Shown here: positions 25,694 to 34,690 of the stretch, in pieces
Layout of the letters: the number at the start of each line of letters is the position of its first letter
How positions within the stretch are numbered: the stretch's first letter is position 1
Source: Bradyrhizobium rifense
GTDB taxonomy: Bacteria; Pseudomonadota; Alphaproteobacteria; Rhizobiales; Xanthobacteraceae
Direction of reading: 5' to 3'
DNA length: 64,000 nt
Assembly: GCF_008123425.1 (NCBI RefSeq)
Contig: NZ_VSSS01000013.1
Span: forward strand, 21,811 to 85,810
The notes under the pieces: model-generated
Database searches by the model: none
Told to the model about the DNA's origin: nothing
The model's input: the letters and a program-made list of their open reading frames with translations, nothing else
Position numbers and translations under genes: made by a program

Positions 25694-27163
25694 TCAGTCC
25701 AGTTCGGCGACCGCCTGCGCGAGAAGCTTGCAGCCGCGCTCGATCTGCATCGTTTCCAGCGCCGAATAGCCCATGACGAGGCCGACCGACTTCCGTGTTC
25801 GGGAGCCGACGAACAGCGCGGAGACGGGATAGATGCCGACGCCCTTGGCGCGGGCCGCCTTGATCAAGGCATCCTGATGCTTCCGCGGCAAATCGTCGAG
25901 CCACGCCACCACATGGAGGCCCGCGGCCTTGCCTTCGATCCTGATCCGATCGCCGAATCTCCGGCGAAGCGCGTCGAGCAGCGCCTGCTGCCGCTCCGCG
26001 TTGCGCCGGCGCACGCGCCTGACATGGCTGTCATAGGCGCCGCTCTCCAGCATCGCGGCAAGCGCCTCCTGTTCGATCAGCGGCGTGTGCCGGTCCATGA
26101 TCTGCTTGGCGGCGGCGAACAGGGATCGCAGCGCCTGCGGCACCACGAGATAGCCGATCCGCAAGGTCGGCGAGAGCGTCTTGGAGACGGTGCCGAGATA
26201 GATCACGTTATCGCTGCCCTCCAGCGCATGCAGCGGCGGGATCGGCTTGGTGTCGTAGCGATACTCGCTGTCGTAATCGTCCTCGATCACGTAAGCGTCG
26301 TTTTGTCGGGCCCAGGCGAGCAATTGGTGTCGGCGTCCGATCGGCATGACGCCGCCGAGCGGATATTGATGTGACGGCGTGACATAGGCGAGGCGGGCCG
26401 CGATGCCGTCGAGCCGCTCGGTCTGAAGCCCCTCGGCATCGACCTGGATCGGCACCGCGACGGCGCCCGTCGCCGCAAAAGTGTGCCGCGCCATCTGGTA
26501 GCCGGGATCCTCCATCACGAAGCGGTCGCCGGCATCGAGCAGCAGACGCGCGCAGATGTCGAGGCCCTGCTGCGAGCCGTTGACGACAACGATCTGGTCG
26601 ACCTCGCAGCGGACGCTGCGCGACCGCCACAGATAGCCCTGTAGCGCCGTCCGCAGCCGCAACGCGCCGCAGGGGTCGTCGTAGGCGAGCCGCTCGGGCT
26701 TGCGCGCCATCGCAGCGATCACGGCTTTCTTCCATGCCAGCACCGGGAAGTCGGCAGGCGAAAGCTCGCCATAGCGGAAGTTCGCAACAAGCCCGCGCGG
26801 CGGCGCGGCCCAGTGCGGCGGGGCCTGGCGCAGCCGCTCGCCGAATGCCGACAGCCGCACCTTGCGTGTCGATGGCCGGGACGTCGCGCGGGTGCGTCCA
26901 CGCTCCACCACGGCGCGCGCGACGCGCGGCCGGGCGCCATGGCGCGTCTCGATAAAGCCCTCGGCGGCGAGCTGCTCATAGGCGATCGTGACGGTCGAGC
27001 GCGCCACGCCCATCTCACTGGCCAGCGCGCGCGATGACGGCAACAGGCCGTCGGTGCCGTAGACCAGCGACATGATCTGATCGCGCAGCGCCTCGTAGAT
27101 CTGGCGTGCGCCCATGTGGCCAGCGCGGCGGCCGGGATTGGTTCTCTTCTGCATCATCCACAT
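25694..27163 (-). CDS. MocR/PdxR-family transcriptional regulator
   Basis: This 489-residue protein has an N-terminal GntR winged helix (about 20-85: ALRDQIMSLVYGTDGLLPSSRALASEMGVARSTV). It is joined to a fold-type I aminotransferase domain. The PLP lysine lies in YLGTVSKTLSPTLRIGY, with EDDYDSEYRYD and QGLDICARLLLD also conserved. These regulators sense pyridoxal phosphate or amino-substrate adducts. The gene precedes paiB-like, redoxin-independent genes on the same strand, and the palindrome between is its best candidate site. It may control vitamin B6 or amine metabolism. Confidence 0.92.
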   Translation of the reverse strand: MWMMQKRTNPGRRAGHMGARQIYEALRDQIMSLVYGTDGLLPSSRALASEMGVARSTVTIAYEQLAAEGFIETRHGARPRVARAVVERGRTRATSRPSTRKVRLSAFGERLRQAPPHWAAPPRGLVANFRYGELSPADFPVLAWKKAVIAAMARKPERLAYDDPCGALRLRTALQGYLWRSRSVRCEVDQIVVVNGSQQGLDICARLLLDAGDRFVMEDPGYQMARHTFAATGAVAVPIQVDAEGLQTERLDGIAARLAYVTPSHQYPLGGVMPIGRRHQLLAWARQNDAYVIEDDYDSEYRYDTKPIPPLHALEGSDNVIYLGTVSKTLSPTLRIGYLVVPQALRSLFAAAKQIMDRHTPLIEQEALAAMLESGAYDSHVRRVRRRNAERQQALLDALRRRFGDRIRIEGKAAGLHVVAWLDDLPRKHQDALIKAARAKGVGIYPVSALFVGSRTRKSVGLVMGYSALETMQIERGCKLLAQAVAELD

Positions 27164-27206
27164 TCCAGGCCGGCATTGGTCCGGCCGACAAGGTCGGAAT
27201 GTGGTT

Positions 27207-27803
27207 CTAACCCTGTTCGCCGAGCGTTTCGACGTAAGCCTTGCCGTAGGGATAGAAATGCTCCTTGTGGCCCTGATCCCATTGCGCCCTGAAGCCGGGC
27301 GCGGTGATGTCCCAATCTGGACGGCTGATCATGCTGACGGCTCGCAGATCCTGGCGAAGCTCCTCGACGGTCGGGCGGCCGAAGAACCAGTAGCCATTGT
27401 AGATCTTGTGAATGCGCAAGGCGGGCTCGAGCACGATGACATGCGGAATCATCGGGTTGTGGAGGGGATCGGTGTACTCGGCGATGTCGAGATCCTTCTG
27501 GATGATCCGCCTTGGATCGGACAGGAAAGGCCAGTGCGCGCCCGCGCCGCTGCGATATTCGTTGGTCTGGGTGATATTGTCGGTGGTGATCGTGACCAGC
27601 CGGCAATAGCCGACCTCCATCTCGCGATGGAGCTGCACCAGCCCCTCGGTCTGGCGACGGTCCTTCGGACAGAATCCGCCGCGGCCGAGCACGACGATCA
27701 TCGGATCAATGCCCTGCAATTCAGAGAGCTTGCGGTGCTTGCCGGTGTGATCGCTGAGCTCGTAATCCGGGAAGGTCGCTCCCGGCACCATGTCAGTTCG
27801 CAT
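27207..27803 (-). CDS. redoxin / peroxiredoxin-like protein
   Basis: This 198-residue protein starts at ATG 27803 behind AGGAGACTCCT. It has an AhpC/TSA-type thioredoxin fold with PGATFPDYELSDHTGKHRKLSEL and the candidate peroxidatic Cys45 in GRGGFCPKD. The usual Thr/Val-Cys-Pro context is altered to Phe-Cys-Pro. A second Cys occurs at GYCRLV. The C-terminal ~60 residues (HKEHFYPYGKAYVETLGEQG region) extend the fold. It follows the MOSC/reductase gene by 17 bases and is probably in its operon. Confidence 0.8.
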   Translation of the reverse strand: MRTDMVPGATFPDYELSDHTGKHRKLSELQGIDPMIVVLGRGGFCPKDRRQTEGLVQLHREMEVGYCRLVTITTDNITQTNEYRSGAGAHWPFLSDPRRIIQKDLDIAEYTDPLHNPMIPHVIVLEPALRIHKIYNGYWFFGRPTVEELRQDLRAVSMISRPDWDITAPGFRAQWDQGHKEHFYPYGKAYVETLGEQG

Positions 27804-27820
27804 AGGAGTCTCCTGTGTCT

Positions 27821-29581
27821 TTAAAGATCGATCACGATGTCGCCCTGCGGCCGTGCGCAGCAGATCAGGACATTTCCGTCCACCGGTGCGTCGAGCGGAT
27901 CGGGCTGATAGCTGACGTCCCCCGCAACGAGTCCGCTCTCGCAGTTGTGGCACACCCCTGTCCGGCACGACCAGCGCACCGGGACGTCGCAGGCTTCGGC
28001 CAGTTCGAGCAGGCTGGCATATGATGGTCCCCAGCAGACGTTGAGGCCGCTGCGAGCAAAGGTCACCATGGGTCCTGGACCCGGTGCGCCGGCCGGCACA
28101 TGCGCGGGCACTTTCTGCGAAGCCGCGATGCCGGGCGTCAGCGATGGCGCGGCGCCGAACAATTCGGTGTGAATGCGATCAGGTGCGACGCCCAACGCGC
28201 GGAGGCCGGTCGTGAGGTCGCTCATGAACGTGGCCGGTCCGCAGAGATAGAAGTCGCCGTTTTGCGGCACGTTGATCGCCTGGAGCAGTTGCTGGTCCAG
28301 ATGTCCCGCGCTGTCGAAATCGATATCGCGGCGATCGCCGGGATCGGGCGTGCTGTAGCAGACATGGCTGTGATGGTGAGCCAGCCTGCCCAGGAGTTCG
28401 CGCACCTCAGCGGCGAAGGCGTGCTCGCGGCCGTTGCGGGTGCCGTGCAGCCACCAGACATCTCGCAGCGATGCTTCAGCAGCAAGAGCATGGAGCATCG
28501 CGAGAACCGGCGTCACGCCGATGCCGGCGCTCAGCAGGACGAGGGGCCGCGTACCCTGCTGCAGCGTGAAACTGCCGCGGGGCGCACCGAGTTGCACGAT
28601 GTCGCCGGATTTGAGCTCGTCGGTGACGTATGCGCTGGCGATGCCGGGGGCTTCGCGTTTGATGCTGAGGCGATAGGACGCCGCATCGAAGGGGCGTGAC
28701 AGCGAATAGCTGCGCGTCATTGCAAGCGTGGCGGAAGGCCCGAGCCGGACGATGACGAACTGGCCGGGCAGGGCGACGGCTCCGGGATGTCCGTCTGCGG
28801 GTTCGAGGATCAGCGACGTCACGCTGCTGGTTTCGGCGATCTTGCGCGCGACGCGAAACGGCCGGAAGCCGCGCCAGGCCGGAGGCGGGCTGGCCGCCGG
28901 GCCGAGGCCGGCATTTCCCGCGGCCGCACTTTCCGTGCTCCGCTGCTCGAGTAGGGCTGCGAAGGAATGACGCCAGCCGCCGCTCAGCGCCGGAATCCGC
29001 AGCGCGCACTCCAGGCGCTCGCGCGGGTGAGGGGGCAGATAAAGCAGCGCGTTGATCTCGCACACGCTCATGCTTTCAGGCCCGCTCGCGACCTGAACGA
29101 TCTCATCGCCGGCCTCGACGTCGCCTTCCTCGATCACTCGAAAATAGAAGCCGGGCCGGCCGTGCTTGACCAGCAGCGCGGCCATGTCCGGCTCGTCCAT
29201 CCGAATGCCGAGCCGGTAGCAGGTGACGCGCGGTTGCGTCACTTCGAACAGGGCAGAGCCGATCCTGTAACGATCTCCGATGCAGACCTCGGTGTCGGCG
29301 AGGCCCTCGACGGTGAAGTTCTCGCCGAATTGACCGGGAGCGAGGCTCGATCGACCGAGATGCTTTTGCCAGTAGCGATAGGACGCGTCCTGATAGACGA
29401 ACACGGCACGGTTTTCGCCGCCGTGGCCCGCGGTATCGCCCTGGCCGTCGCCATCGATGTTGAGCCGCCGCACCTTGCGCGGACCCTCGACCGGCGCCTT
29501 CCAGATGCCGGTATGGACCGTCCTGCCTTGCCAGGCGACGTCGCGCGGCAGACCGACATTGACGGACAGCAAACGTGCCAT
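27821..29581 (-). CDS. MOSC domain fused to FAD/2Fe-2S oxidoreductase
   Basis: This gene encodes 586 residues. The first ~230 form a MOSC domain with YiiM-like 3-alpha tail (AGHGGENRAVFVYQ, PGQFGENFTVEGL, CYRLGIRM). Next comes a flavodoxin-reductase-type FAD domain (MTRSYSLSRPF, LPGQFVIVRLG), then an NAD(P) domain (LVLLSAGIGVTPVLAML). The C-terminal plant-type ferredoxin carries CRTGVCHNCESG and CCARP. MOSC domains bind molybdenum cofactor or process N-hydroxylated compounds, as in YiiM and mARC. The fusion supplies its own electron path from NAD(P)H. It is a known architecture but largely uncharacterised. Confidence 0.92.
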   Translation of the reverse strand: MARLLSVNVGLPRDVAWQGRTVHTGIWKAPVEGPRKVRRLNIDGDGQGDTAGHGGENRAVFVYQDASYRYWQKHLGRSSLAPGQFGENFTVEGLADTEVCIGDRYRIGSALFEVTQPRVTCYRLGIRMDEPDMAALLVKHGRPGFYFRVIEEGDVEAGDEIVQVASGPESMSVCEINALLYLPPHPRERLECALRIPALSGGWRHSFAALLEQRSTESAAAGNAGLGPAASPPPAWRGFRPFRVARKIAETSSVTSLILEPADGHPGAVALPGQFVIVRLGPSATLAMTRSYSLSRPFDAASYRLSIKREAPGIASAYVTDELKSGDIVQLGAPRGSFTLQQGTRPLVLLSAGIGVTPVLAMLHALAAEASLRDVWWLHGTRNGREHAFAAEVRELLGRLAHHHSHVCYSTPDPGDRRDIDFDSAGHLDQQLLQAINVPQNGDFYLCGPATFMSDLTTGLRALGVAPDRIHTELFGAAPSLTPGIAASQKVPAHVPAGAPGPGPMVTFARSGLNVCWGPSYASLLELAEACDVPVRWSCRTGVCHNCESGLVAGDVSYQPDPLDAPVDGNVLICCARPQGDIVIDL

Positions 29582-29766
29582 GCTTGTTCCTCGGTGCGCC
29601 CGACGCTGCTCCGTAACTCCGGCGAATTCCGGATCGCTGCACCGTCAATCTGCATCCTGGTCGGGTTTTTGGCCCGTTAGTCGTTGTTAGACGTTGCGAG
29701 CCGGCCTTGCCGCCGTCTGTCCGCGCTCCGATCTAGAGAAAAGAAATCGCAAGACGGGAGGTTGCA

Positions 29767-30147
29767 ATGGATGACCGGGCCAAGCTGGCGGCACTGCAGC
29801 GCCATTGGGACGCTTCGGACGCGAATGATTTCGAGGCCGAGCATGACATCTATCGCGACGATGCCGTGCTCGACTATCCGCAGTCCGGCGAGCGCATTCG
29901 TAGCCGCCGGAATATTCAGGAGAGCCGCTTCGTGCAGCCGAACAAGAAGCGCTTCACGGTCCGGCGGATCGTCGGCGGCGGTGATCTCTGGGTGAGCGAG
30001 TTCGTCCTGACCTATGACGGGGTGCCGTCCTACGTCGTCAGCATCATGGAATTCCGCGACGGATTGGTGGCGCACGAAACGCAATATTTCGGGGATCGGT
30101 TCGATCCGTCACCGACGCGTGCGCATCTCGTGGAGGTCGTGGGTTAG
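29767..30147 (+). CDS. NTF2-like / SnoaL-family protein
   Basis: This 126-residue protein has a ribosome binding site GGGAGG before ATG 29767. The cone-shaped NTF2 fold is visible: an N-terminal helix with ALQRHWDASDANDFEAEHDIYRDDAVLDYPQSGER, and strands ending VSIMEFRDGLVAHETQYFGD. Known members include ketosteroid isomerase-like enzymes and epoxide hydrolases. The Asp and His pattern (DDAVLDYP, HETQYF) suits a small-molecule pocket. It is divergent from the MOSC fusion and stands alone. Confidence 0.8.
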   Translation: MDDRAKLAALQRHWDASDANDFEAEHDIYRDDAVLDYPQSGERIRSRRNIQESRFVQPNKKRFTVRRIVGGGDLWVSEFVLTYDGVPSYVVSIMEFRDGLVAHETQYFGDRFDPSPTRAHLVEVVG

Positions 30148-30428
30148 GAGCGACGCTCACGCCGGCACGGACGGAACCACGCTGCGGCGGCGGGTCGCAC
30201 TGTTGTCGCCTTGATTCCGGCTCACCCGGCTTTATGTCTGGAGAGAACAAGAATCCGGGCCCCTCTGGCGAGGACGCTGACAATGTCAGCAAAACCTCGC
30301 GATGTCGGATGACCTGTCCCGCGCGAATGCGATGGATCGGCCGATCGTCGGGCCTTCTTAAGTTCTCTCCGACCAAATCGTCCCCATCGCAGCTCCGCGC
30401 GGCCATTTCGCAAAACTGAGGAGCGACG

Positions 30429-30890
30429 ATGTCTGACGCCAATACTTCCAATCCGATCGAACTCGAGATCACCGAACCGCGCAGCTTCAATGAGCAGGCT
30501 GCGGTGGCGCTAGTGATCGCCGGCGCGTTGGTTGCCGTGGCCGACCGGCGCGTGTCGCCGGTCGAGCGCGACGAGGTGATCCGCTTCATCAGGGAACGCG
30601 GATTGGCGCCGCATATCAGCGAAGAGCGCTTATTTTCGATGTTCGACGAGCTCGCTGAACGGCTCGAAGAGCCCGATTTCGCCAATGTGGTGATCGACAC
30701 GCTGCGGCCGGTCGCGGACCTGCCGCTGTCGTCCCATCTCATCGAGCTGTCGGAGCGCGTCGCGGCTGCGGATGAAGACGTGCATCCGCACGAGGTGCAG
30801 GCGATCAAGCTGTTGCGCCTGCTGACGCTGGTGCTGCCGCGCGCGAAGCCGGTCGGGCCGGATGCGGTCGGCGCCGCCCCGAAGGCGTGA
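30429..30890 (+). CDS. TerB-like tellurite-resistance family protein
   Basis: This 153-residue all-helical protein has TerB features: FNEQAAVALVIAGALVAVADRRVSPVERDEVIRFI and the later AAADEDVHPHEVQAIKLLRLLT, each with an acidic loop that binds a metal ion. The gene begins a tight group with a small membrane protein and TerC (stop/start spacing two bases, then ATGA overlap). TerB and TerC are thought to form stress-responsive membrane-linked complexes. Tellurite resistance itself is not implied. Confidence 0.82.
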   Translation: MSDANTSNPIELEITEPRSFNEQAAVALVIAGALVAVADRRVSPVERDEVIRFIRERGLAPHISEERLFSMFDELAERLEEPDFANVVIDTLRPVADLPLSSHLIELSERVAAADEDVHPHEVQAIKLLRLLTLVLPRAKPVGPDAVGAAPKA

Positions 30891-30892
30891 GC

Positions 30893-31255
30893 ATGAGTGC
30901 TGCTTCGGACGAGCAAAAGACGAGCTCCAAGGGCGCCACCGGCCGGCCTGCCGGCGGCGACCCGCGGCTTGACGCGCTCGTCCACCGGTTGCCGCCGCGT
31001 CTTGCCGGCACCGTCGACTATCTCCTGCAACCGTCCAGCCGCTGGGTCCGGATTCCCTCGGGCGCGCTGCTCGTCGTCGGTGGCGTGCTGTCCTTCCTGC
31101 CGGTGCTCGGCATCTGGATGCTGCCGCTCGGCCTCGCGCTGCTTGCCGAGGACGTGCCGGCGCTGCGTGCGTCGCGCTCAAAGGTCTTCGACTGGATCGA
31201 GCGCCGCAAGCCGCACTGGCTGGATCCGTCAGTTCCGAAGAATGATCAGTCATGA
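30893..31255 (+). CDS. small membrane protein between terB-like and terC-like genes
   Basis: This 120-residue protein starts at ATG 30893, two bases after the terB-like stop. The charged N-terminal half ends in RLPPRLAGTVDYLLQPS. A hydrophobic pair of helices follows (IPSGALLVVGGVLSFLPVLGIW and LPLGLALLAEDVPALR) with a motif resembling the short PGPGP-like exopolysaccharide-associated helix hairpins. It overlaps the TerC gene by four bases. Its role is likely in the same membrane complex. Confidence 0.72.
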   Translation: MSAASDEQKTSSKGATGRPAGGDPRLDALVHRLPPRLAGTVDYLLQPSSRWVRIPSGALLVVGGVLSFLPVLGIWMLPLGLALLAEDVPALRASRSKVFDWIERRKPHWLDPSVPKNDQS

Positions 31256-31890
31256 TTGAATTCATCACCGCCGATGCGCTGACCGCGCTGCTCCAGGTCG
31301 TCCTGATCGACCTCGTGCTCGCCGGCGACAATGCCGTCGTCATCGGTCTCGCGGCTGCGGGCCTTCCGGCCGATCAGCGCCGCCGCGCCATCGTCGTCGG
31401 CATCGTTGCCGCGACCGCGCTGCGCATCGTCTTTGCCGGCGTCGCGACCCAGCTCTTGCAAGTGATCGGCCTGCTGCTCGCCGGCGGCGTGCTGCTGCTG
31501 TGGGTGTGCTGGAAGATGTGGCGCGAGCTACGCGAGCAGGCCGCGCATGTGAATCAGCTCGCGTTCAGCCATGCCGGTGGCGCGACCAGCGCGGCTGCGC
31601 CGCGGAAAACGTTCAAGCAGGCCGCGTTGCAGATCGTCGCTGCCGACGTGTCGATGTCGCTCGACAACGTGCTGGCGGTCGCGGGCGCTGCGCGCGAGCA
31701 CCCCTACATCCTCGTCTTCGGCCTGATTCTGTCAGTCGCGCTGATGGGCGTCGCCGCCGATCTGCTCGGCCGCGTGCTCCAGAAGCAGCGCTGGATCGCC
31801 TATGTCGGTCTCGCCATCATCGTCTACGTCGCCTTCGAGATGATCTATCGCGGCTCGCTCGAGCTCGCGCCTGTCATCGCGAGCCTCTAA
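31252..31890 (+). CDS. TerC/YjbE-family integral membrane protein
   Basis: This gene encodes 212 residues with six or seven helices. The TerC acidic motifs are intact: LIDLVLAGDNAVVIGLA and ADVSMSLDNVLAVAGA, each with an Asp-Asn pair inside a membrane helix. A central hydrophilic loop carries FSHAGGATSAAAPRKTFKQ. TerC proteins export Mn2+ or metallate exoenzymes during secretion. Start overlap (ATGA) ties it to the preceding gene. No yybP-ykoY-type leader was seen. Confidence 0.9.
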   Translation: MIEFITADALTALLQVVLIDLVLAGDNAVVIGLAAAGLPADQRRRAIVVGIVAATALRIVFAGVATQLLQVIGLLLAGGVLLLWVCWKMWRELREQAAHVNQLAFSHAGGATSAAAPRKTFKQAALQIVAADVSMSLDNVLAVAGAAREHPYILVFGLILSVALMGVAADLLGRVLQKQRWIAYVGLAIIVYVAFEMIYRGSLELAPVIASL

Positions 31891-31947
31891 GTCCTGCCGT
31901 CGTTGTCCTACCTTCGTTTTCCTGCCTTCGCTTTCCTGGAGTGATCG

Positions 31948-32532
31948 ATGTCGTCTGAACCCAAAGCACCTTCGGTGGCGCCCGCGCCGCGGCCGCAAAT
32001 CGGCCCGTTCGCCCAGCTGATCTTCGGCTCGCGCTGGCTGCAGGTGCCGCTCTATGTCGGCCTCATCGTCGCGCAGGCTGTCTATGTGCTGCTGTTCCTG
32101 AAAGAGCTCTGGCACCTCGTTGCGCACTCGTTCGACGCCAGCGAGCAGCAGATCATGCTGGTTGTGCTCGGCTTGATCGACGTCGTCATGATCTCGAACT
32201 TGCTGGTGATGGTGATCGTCGGCGGCTATGAGACATTCGTGTCCCGGCTGAACCTGAGCGGCCATCCCGACGAGCCGGAATGGCTCAGTCACGTCAATGC
32301 CAGCGTCCTCAAGATCAAGCTCGCGATGGCGATCATCGGCATCTCCTCGATCTCGTTGCTCAGAACCTTCATCGAGGCTGGCAATCTCGGCACCACGCGC
32401 AGCAATTTCACCGAGACCGGCGTGATGTGGCAGGTGCTGATCCACCTGACCTTCATCATCTCGGCGATCGGCATCGCCTGGGTCGACCGCCTCAGCGAGA
32501 GCGGGCATCGCAAGGAGAATGGTCACGCTTGA
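31948..32532 (+). CDS. YqhA/UPF0114-family membrane protein
   Basis: This 194-residue protein starts at ATG 31948 behind GGAGTGATCG. Four helices and the family hallmark VVGGYETFVSRL lead to SVLKIKLAMAIIGISSISLLRTFI. The family is conserved in many proteobacteria but its function is unknown. It follows TerC by 57 bases on the same strand and may belong to the same unit. A hairpin covers its stop codon. Confidence 0.85.
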   Translation: MSSEPKAPSVAPAPRPQIGPFAQLIFGSRWLQVPLYVGLIVAQAVYVLLFLKELWHLVAHSFDASEQQIMLVVLGLIDVVMISNLLVMVIVGGYETFVSRLNLSGHPDEPEWLSHVNASVLKIKLAMAIIGISSISLLRTFIEAGNLGTTRSNFTETGVMWQVLIHLTFIISAIGIAWVDRLSESGHRKENGHA

Positions 32533-32542
32533 ATGCGTGACC
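32521..32542. terminator. hairpin at the yqhA-like / araC-like convergence
   Basis: An 8-bp perfect stem (GGTCACGC and GCGTGACC) with a 6-base loop spans the stop codon of the 31948 gene, between convergent genes. Confidence 0.55.
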
Positions 32543-32550
32543 CGGCCTGA

Positions 32551-33498
32551 TCAGAGACGCCGGCTCCGCGCCAGCGTCTCGGACGGCGTTTCGCCAAATG
32601 CCAGTCTGTAGCCGCGCGAGAAGTCGCCGAGGTGCCAGAAACCGTTGCCGAGTGCTGCGGCCTTGACGCTCAAGCCGGCGCGTCCGGTCATGAGCTGGAT
32701 GCGGGTCGCCCACAGCCGCTTGAGCCGGAGATAATGATGCAGGCTCACGCCGTGCACCGCTTGTGTGGCGGTCTGGAGCGTGCGCACGGAGACGCCGAGC
32801 GTGGTGGCGAGGTCGTCGCTGTAGAGCGGGCGACTGCCGTAGGTCGCCGCAACCTCATCGAGCCGTGCGATCAGCTTGTTGTGCTTGTCGAACGATCCGC
32901 GTCGCGCGGCGAGCCCATCGGCCGGCACCAGGGTGTCGTCGAGGCAGGCGAGCAGCGTCTCCTGGATCGGCCGGTTGAGTGCGTCGAACTGCCTGGGGTC
33001 GTTCGATTCCGAGGCCAGGCAAAACATGTTCAGGATCGTGGCACGCAGGCGTGCCATGGCGGCGTCATGCGAACGGAAGAACCCAAGTCCGCTGTCGTAA
33101 TCCGCCCAGCCGCGATGGCGCATGTCCGAGTTGAACCGCATCATCAAATAGGTGTTGGCGCGTTGCTCGATCGATTTGATCGGAACCTTGCCGCGGACGA
33201 CGTTCACCGTCGAACTGTCGATCTCGCGGCCGTTGGTGACGGAGTGAAACGAGAACGGGATCGTCAGGCCGACGCCACGGTCCGTGCCGATATCGACCTC
33301 GAGGCGGCGGGCGAAGGCGCGCTGGAGCACGAACAGCCCGTCCTGGAGCGGCAGGATGGCGCGGGCCATGGAGAAGTCGCGCGGATGGAACGGCGTGCTG
33401 GTGCCGAGACCAAGCACCTCGTTGGCGCGAAACTCGCCGAAGTCCGAGAAGCGCTCGATGCCGAGGACTCGCGAAGGTTTTAGCCGGCCTAGCGGCAT
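32551..33498 (-). CDS. AraC-family transcriptional regulator
   Basis: This 315-residue protein has a C-terminal double helix-turn-helix (about 215-310: DDLATTLGVSVRTLQTATQAVHGVSLHHYL and KAAALGNGFWHLGDFSRGYRLAFGETPSETL). The N-terminal ligand domain belongs to the AraC_binding_2 type, with ADYDSGLGFFRSHDAAM. The neighbours are convergent membrane genes and a same-strand LysR regulator, so its target is not evident. The conserved FWHLGDFSRGY is typical of regulators of aromatic or amine catabolism. Confidence 0.88.
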   Translation of the reverse strand: MPLGRLKPSRVLGIERFSDFGEFRANEVLGLGTSTPFHPRDFSMARAILPLQDGLFVLQRAFARRLEVDIGTDRGVGLTIPFSFHSVTNGREIDSSTVNVVRGKVPIKSIEQRANTYLMMRFNSDMRHRGWADYDSGLGFFRSHDAAMARLRATILNMFCLASESNDPRQFDALNRPIQETLLACLDDTLVPADGLAARRGSFDKHNKLIARLDEVAATYGSRPLYSDDLATTLGVSVRTLQTATQAVHGVSLHHYLRLKRLWATRIQLMTGRAGLSVKAAALGNGFWHLGDFSRGYRLAFGETPSETLARSRRL

Positions 33499-33592
33499 TT
33501 CGGAATCCTTAGGGGGTGAGCGGGCTGAACCTCAAGAGGGTATCAGATGGCCGACCATCGGCCCTATTCCGGGAAACTACTGCGGCGCTTCA

Positions 33593-34531
33593 TCACGCGA
33601 CGTGCGGATAGGCCGCGTTCTCCCGCCGTTCGCGCTCGCCGAGCTCACGCACCAGCTCTTGAAGAAAGGACTCGGTGAAGGCGGGCAGGGTGCGCTCAGC
33701 GCGGACATAGATGCCGAGATCCGACCAAACCGGGCTGCCGGCATTGTCGAGCGGAAGGAACACGAGCTGTGCGTCGCGCGACAGCCGACCGACGCCGAGC
33801 TGGGTCTGGAAGGCGACGCCGACGCCGCGCGCGGCAAGCTCGCGCATCAGGTCGATCGAGTTGGCTTGAATTGCAGGCTCAGGCGTCTCGGAGAGCTGTG
33901 CGATCAAGGGCTGGAGCAGATGGTAGATCGACAGCTCCGGCAGCGCCTGGATGACGGGGAAGGCGAGGCATTGCTCCAGCGTGACCGTCTTGCGGCGCGC
34001 CAGCGGATGCTCGCGCGCAACCAGCGCGCCGAGGCGAAATCGTTTCAACGCGACCTGCCGCAGGTCGGGCGGATGCCTGAGCGCGATGGCGATGCCGATA
34101 TCGGCCTCACCCCGGCGCAGGGCTTCGAGCACGTCGGACGATCCCATCACTTCGGCGGTGAAGCTGACGCGCCGGGCCCGGGTCCGGTGCGAGGCGATCA
34201 GGTCCGGCAACACCGACTCGGTGAGGGATTCGATGCAGGCGATGCTGACAGTGCCGTGCCAGGCGCCGGACAGGGACGCCACGTCTGAGCGGAAGCGGTC
34301 GAGGTCCTGAAGCACGTTCATGACGTGCCGGGCGAGCATCTCGCCGACCGTCGTCAGGGTCAGGCCGCGCGCATTCCGTTCGAACAAGGGTGATCCAACC
34401 TCTTGTTCGAGCTTGAGAATCTGGCGGCTGACCGCGGACGAGGCGACGTTCAGGAGGCGCGCTGCGGCGCGGATCGAGCCGGTGCGGCGGACGGCATGGA
34501 AGTACTGGATCGAAGGTGAGTGAAAGCGCAT
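33593..34531 (-). CDS. LysR-family transcriptional regulator
   Basis: This 312-residue protein has an N-terminal winged helix-turn-helix (residues 5-65: SIQYFHAVRRTGSIRAAARLLNVASSAVSRQILKLEQEVG). The effector domain is of the periplasmic-binding type (TVSIACIESLTESVLPDLI). It lacks a divergent partner enzyme: the next gene upstream is a small unknown on the opposite strand. Regulation of the 34691 gene is therefore possible but unsupported. Confidence 0.88.
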   Translation of the reverse strand: MRFHSPSIQYFHAVRRTGSIRAAARLLNVASSAVSRQILKLEQEVGSPLFERNARGLTLTTVGEMLARHVMNVLQDLDRFRSDVASLSGAWHGTVSIACIESLTESVLPDLIASHRTRARRVSFTAEVMGSSDVLEALRRGEADIGIAIALRHPPDLRQVALKRFRLGALVAREHPLARRKTVTLEQCLAFPVIQALPELSIYHLLQPLIAQLSETPEPAIQANSIDLMRELAARGVGVAFQTQLGVGRLSRDAQLVFLPLDNAGSPVWSDLGIYVRAERTLPAFTESFLQELVRELGERERRENAAYPHVA

Positions 34532-34690
34532 GGGACCCCCGACGCACTATAGCCGTTGCCGAAATGGCAGCAATATGTGCGAAATTCTCTGCCTTTTGAG
34601 AGCGCTGATTTCACCCTAGTGTCACATGCCGACGGGCCTGCCGGGCCCGCGCGGCGACGCGCCCGCAACGATGCGGCAGGGGATTTTGGG

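Noticed and set aside
30234..30419. 61-residue plus-strand frame before the terB-like gene
   Set aside because: No ribosome binding site and no recognisable feature; probably leader or promoter sequence.
34556..34690. 45-codon extension of the 34691 gene
   Set aside because: It covers the divergent promoter region with the LysR gene and lacks a ribosome binding site.
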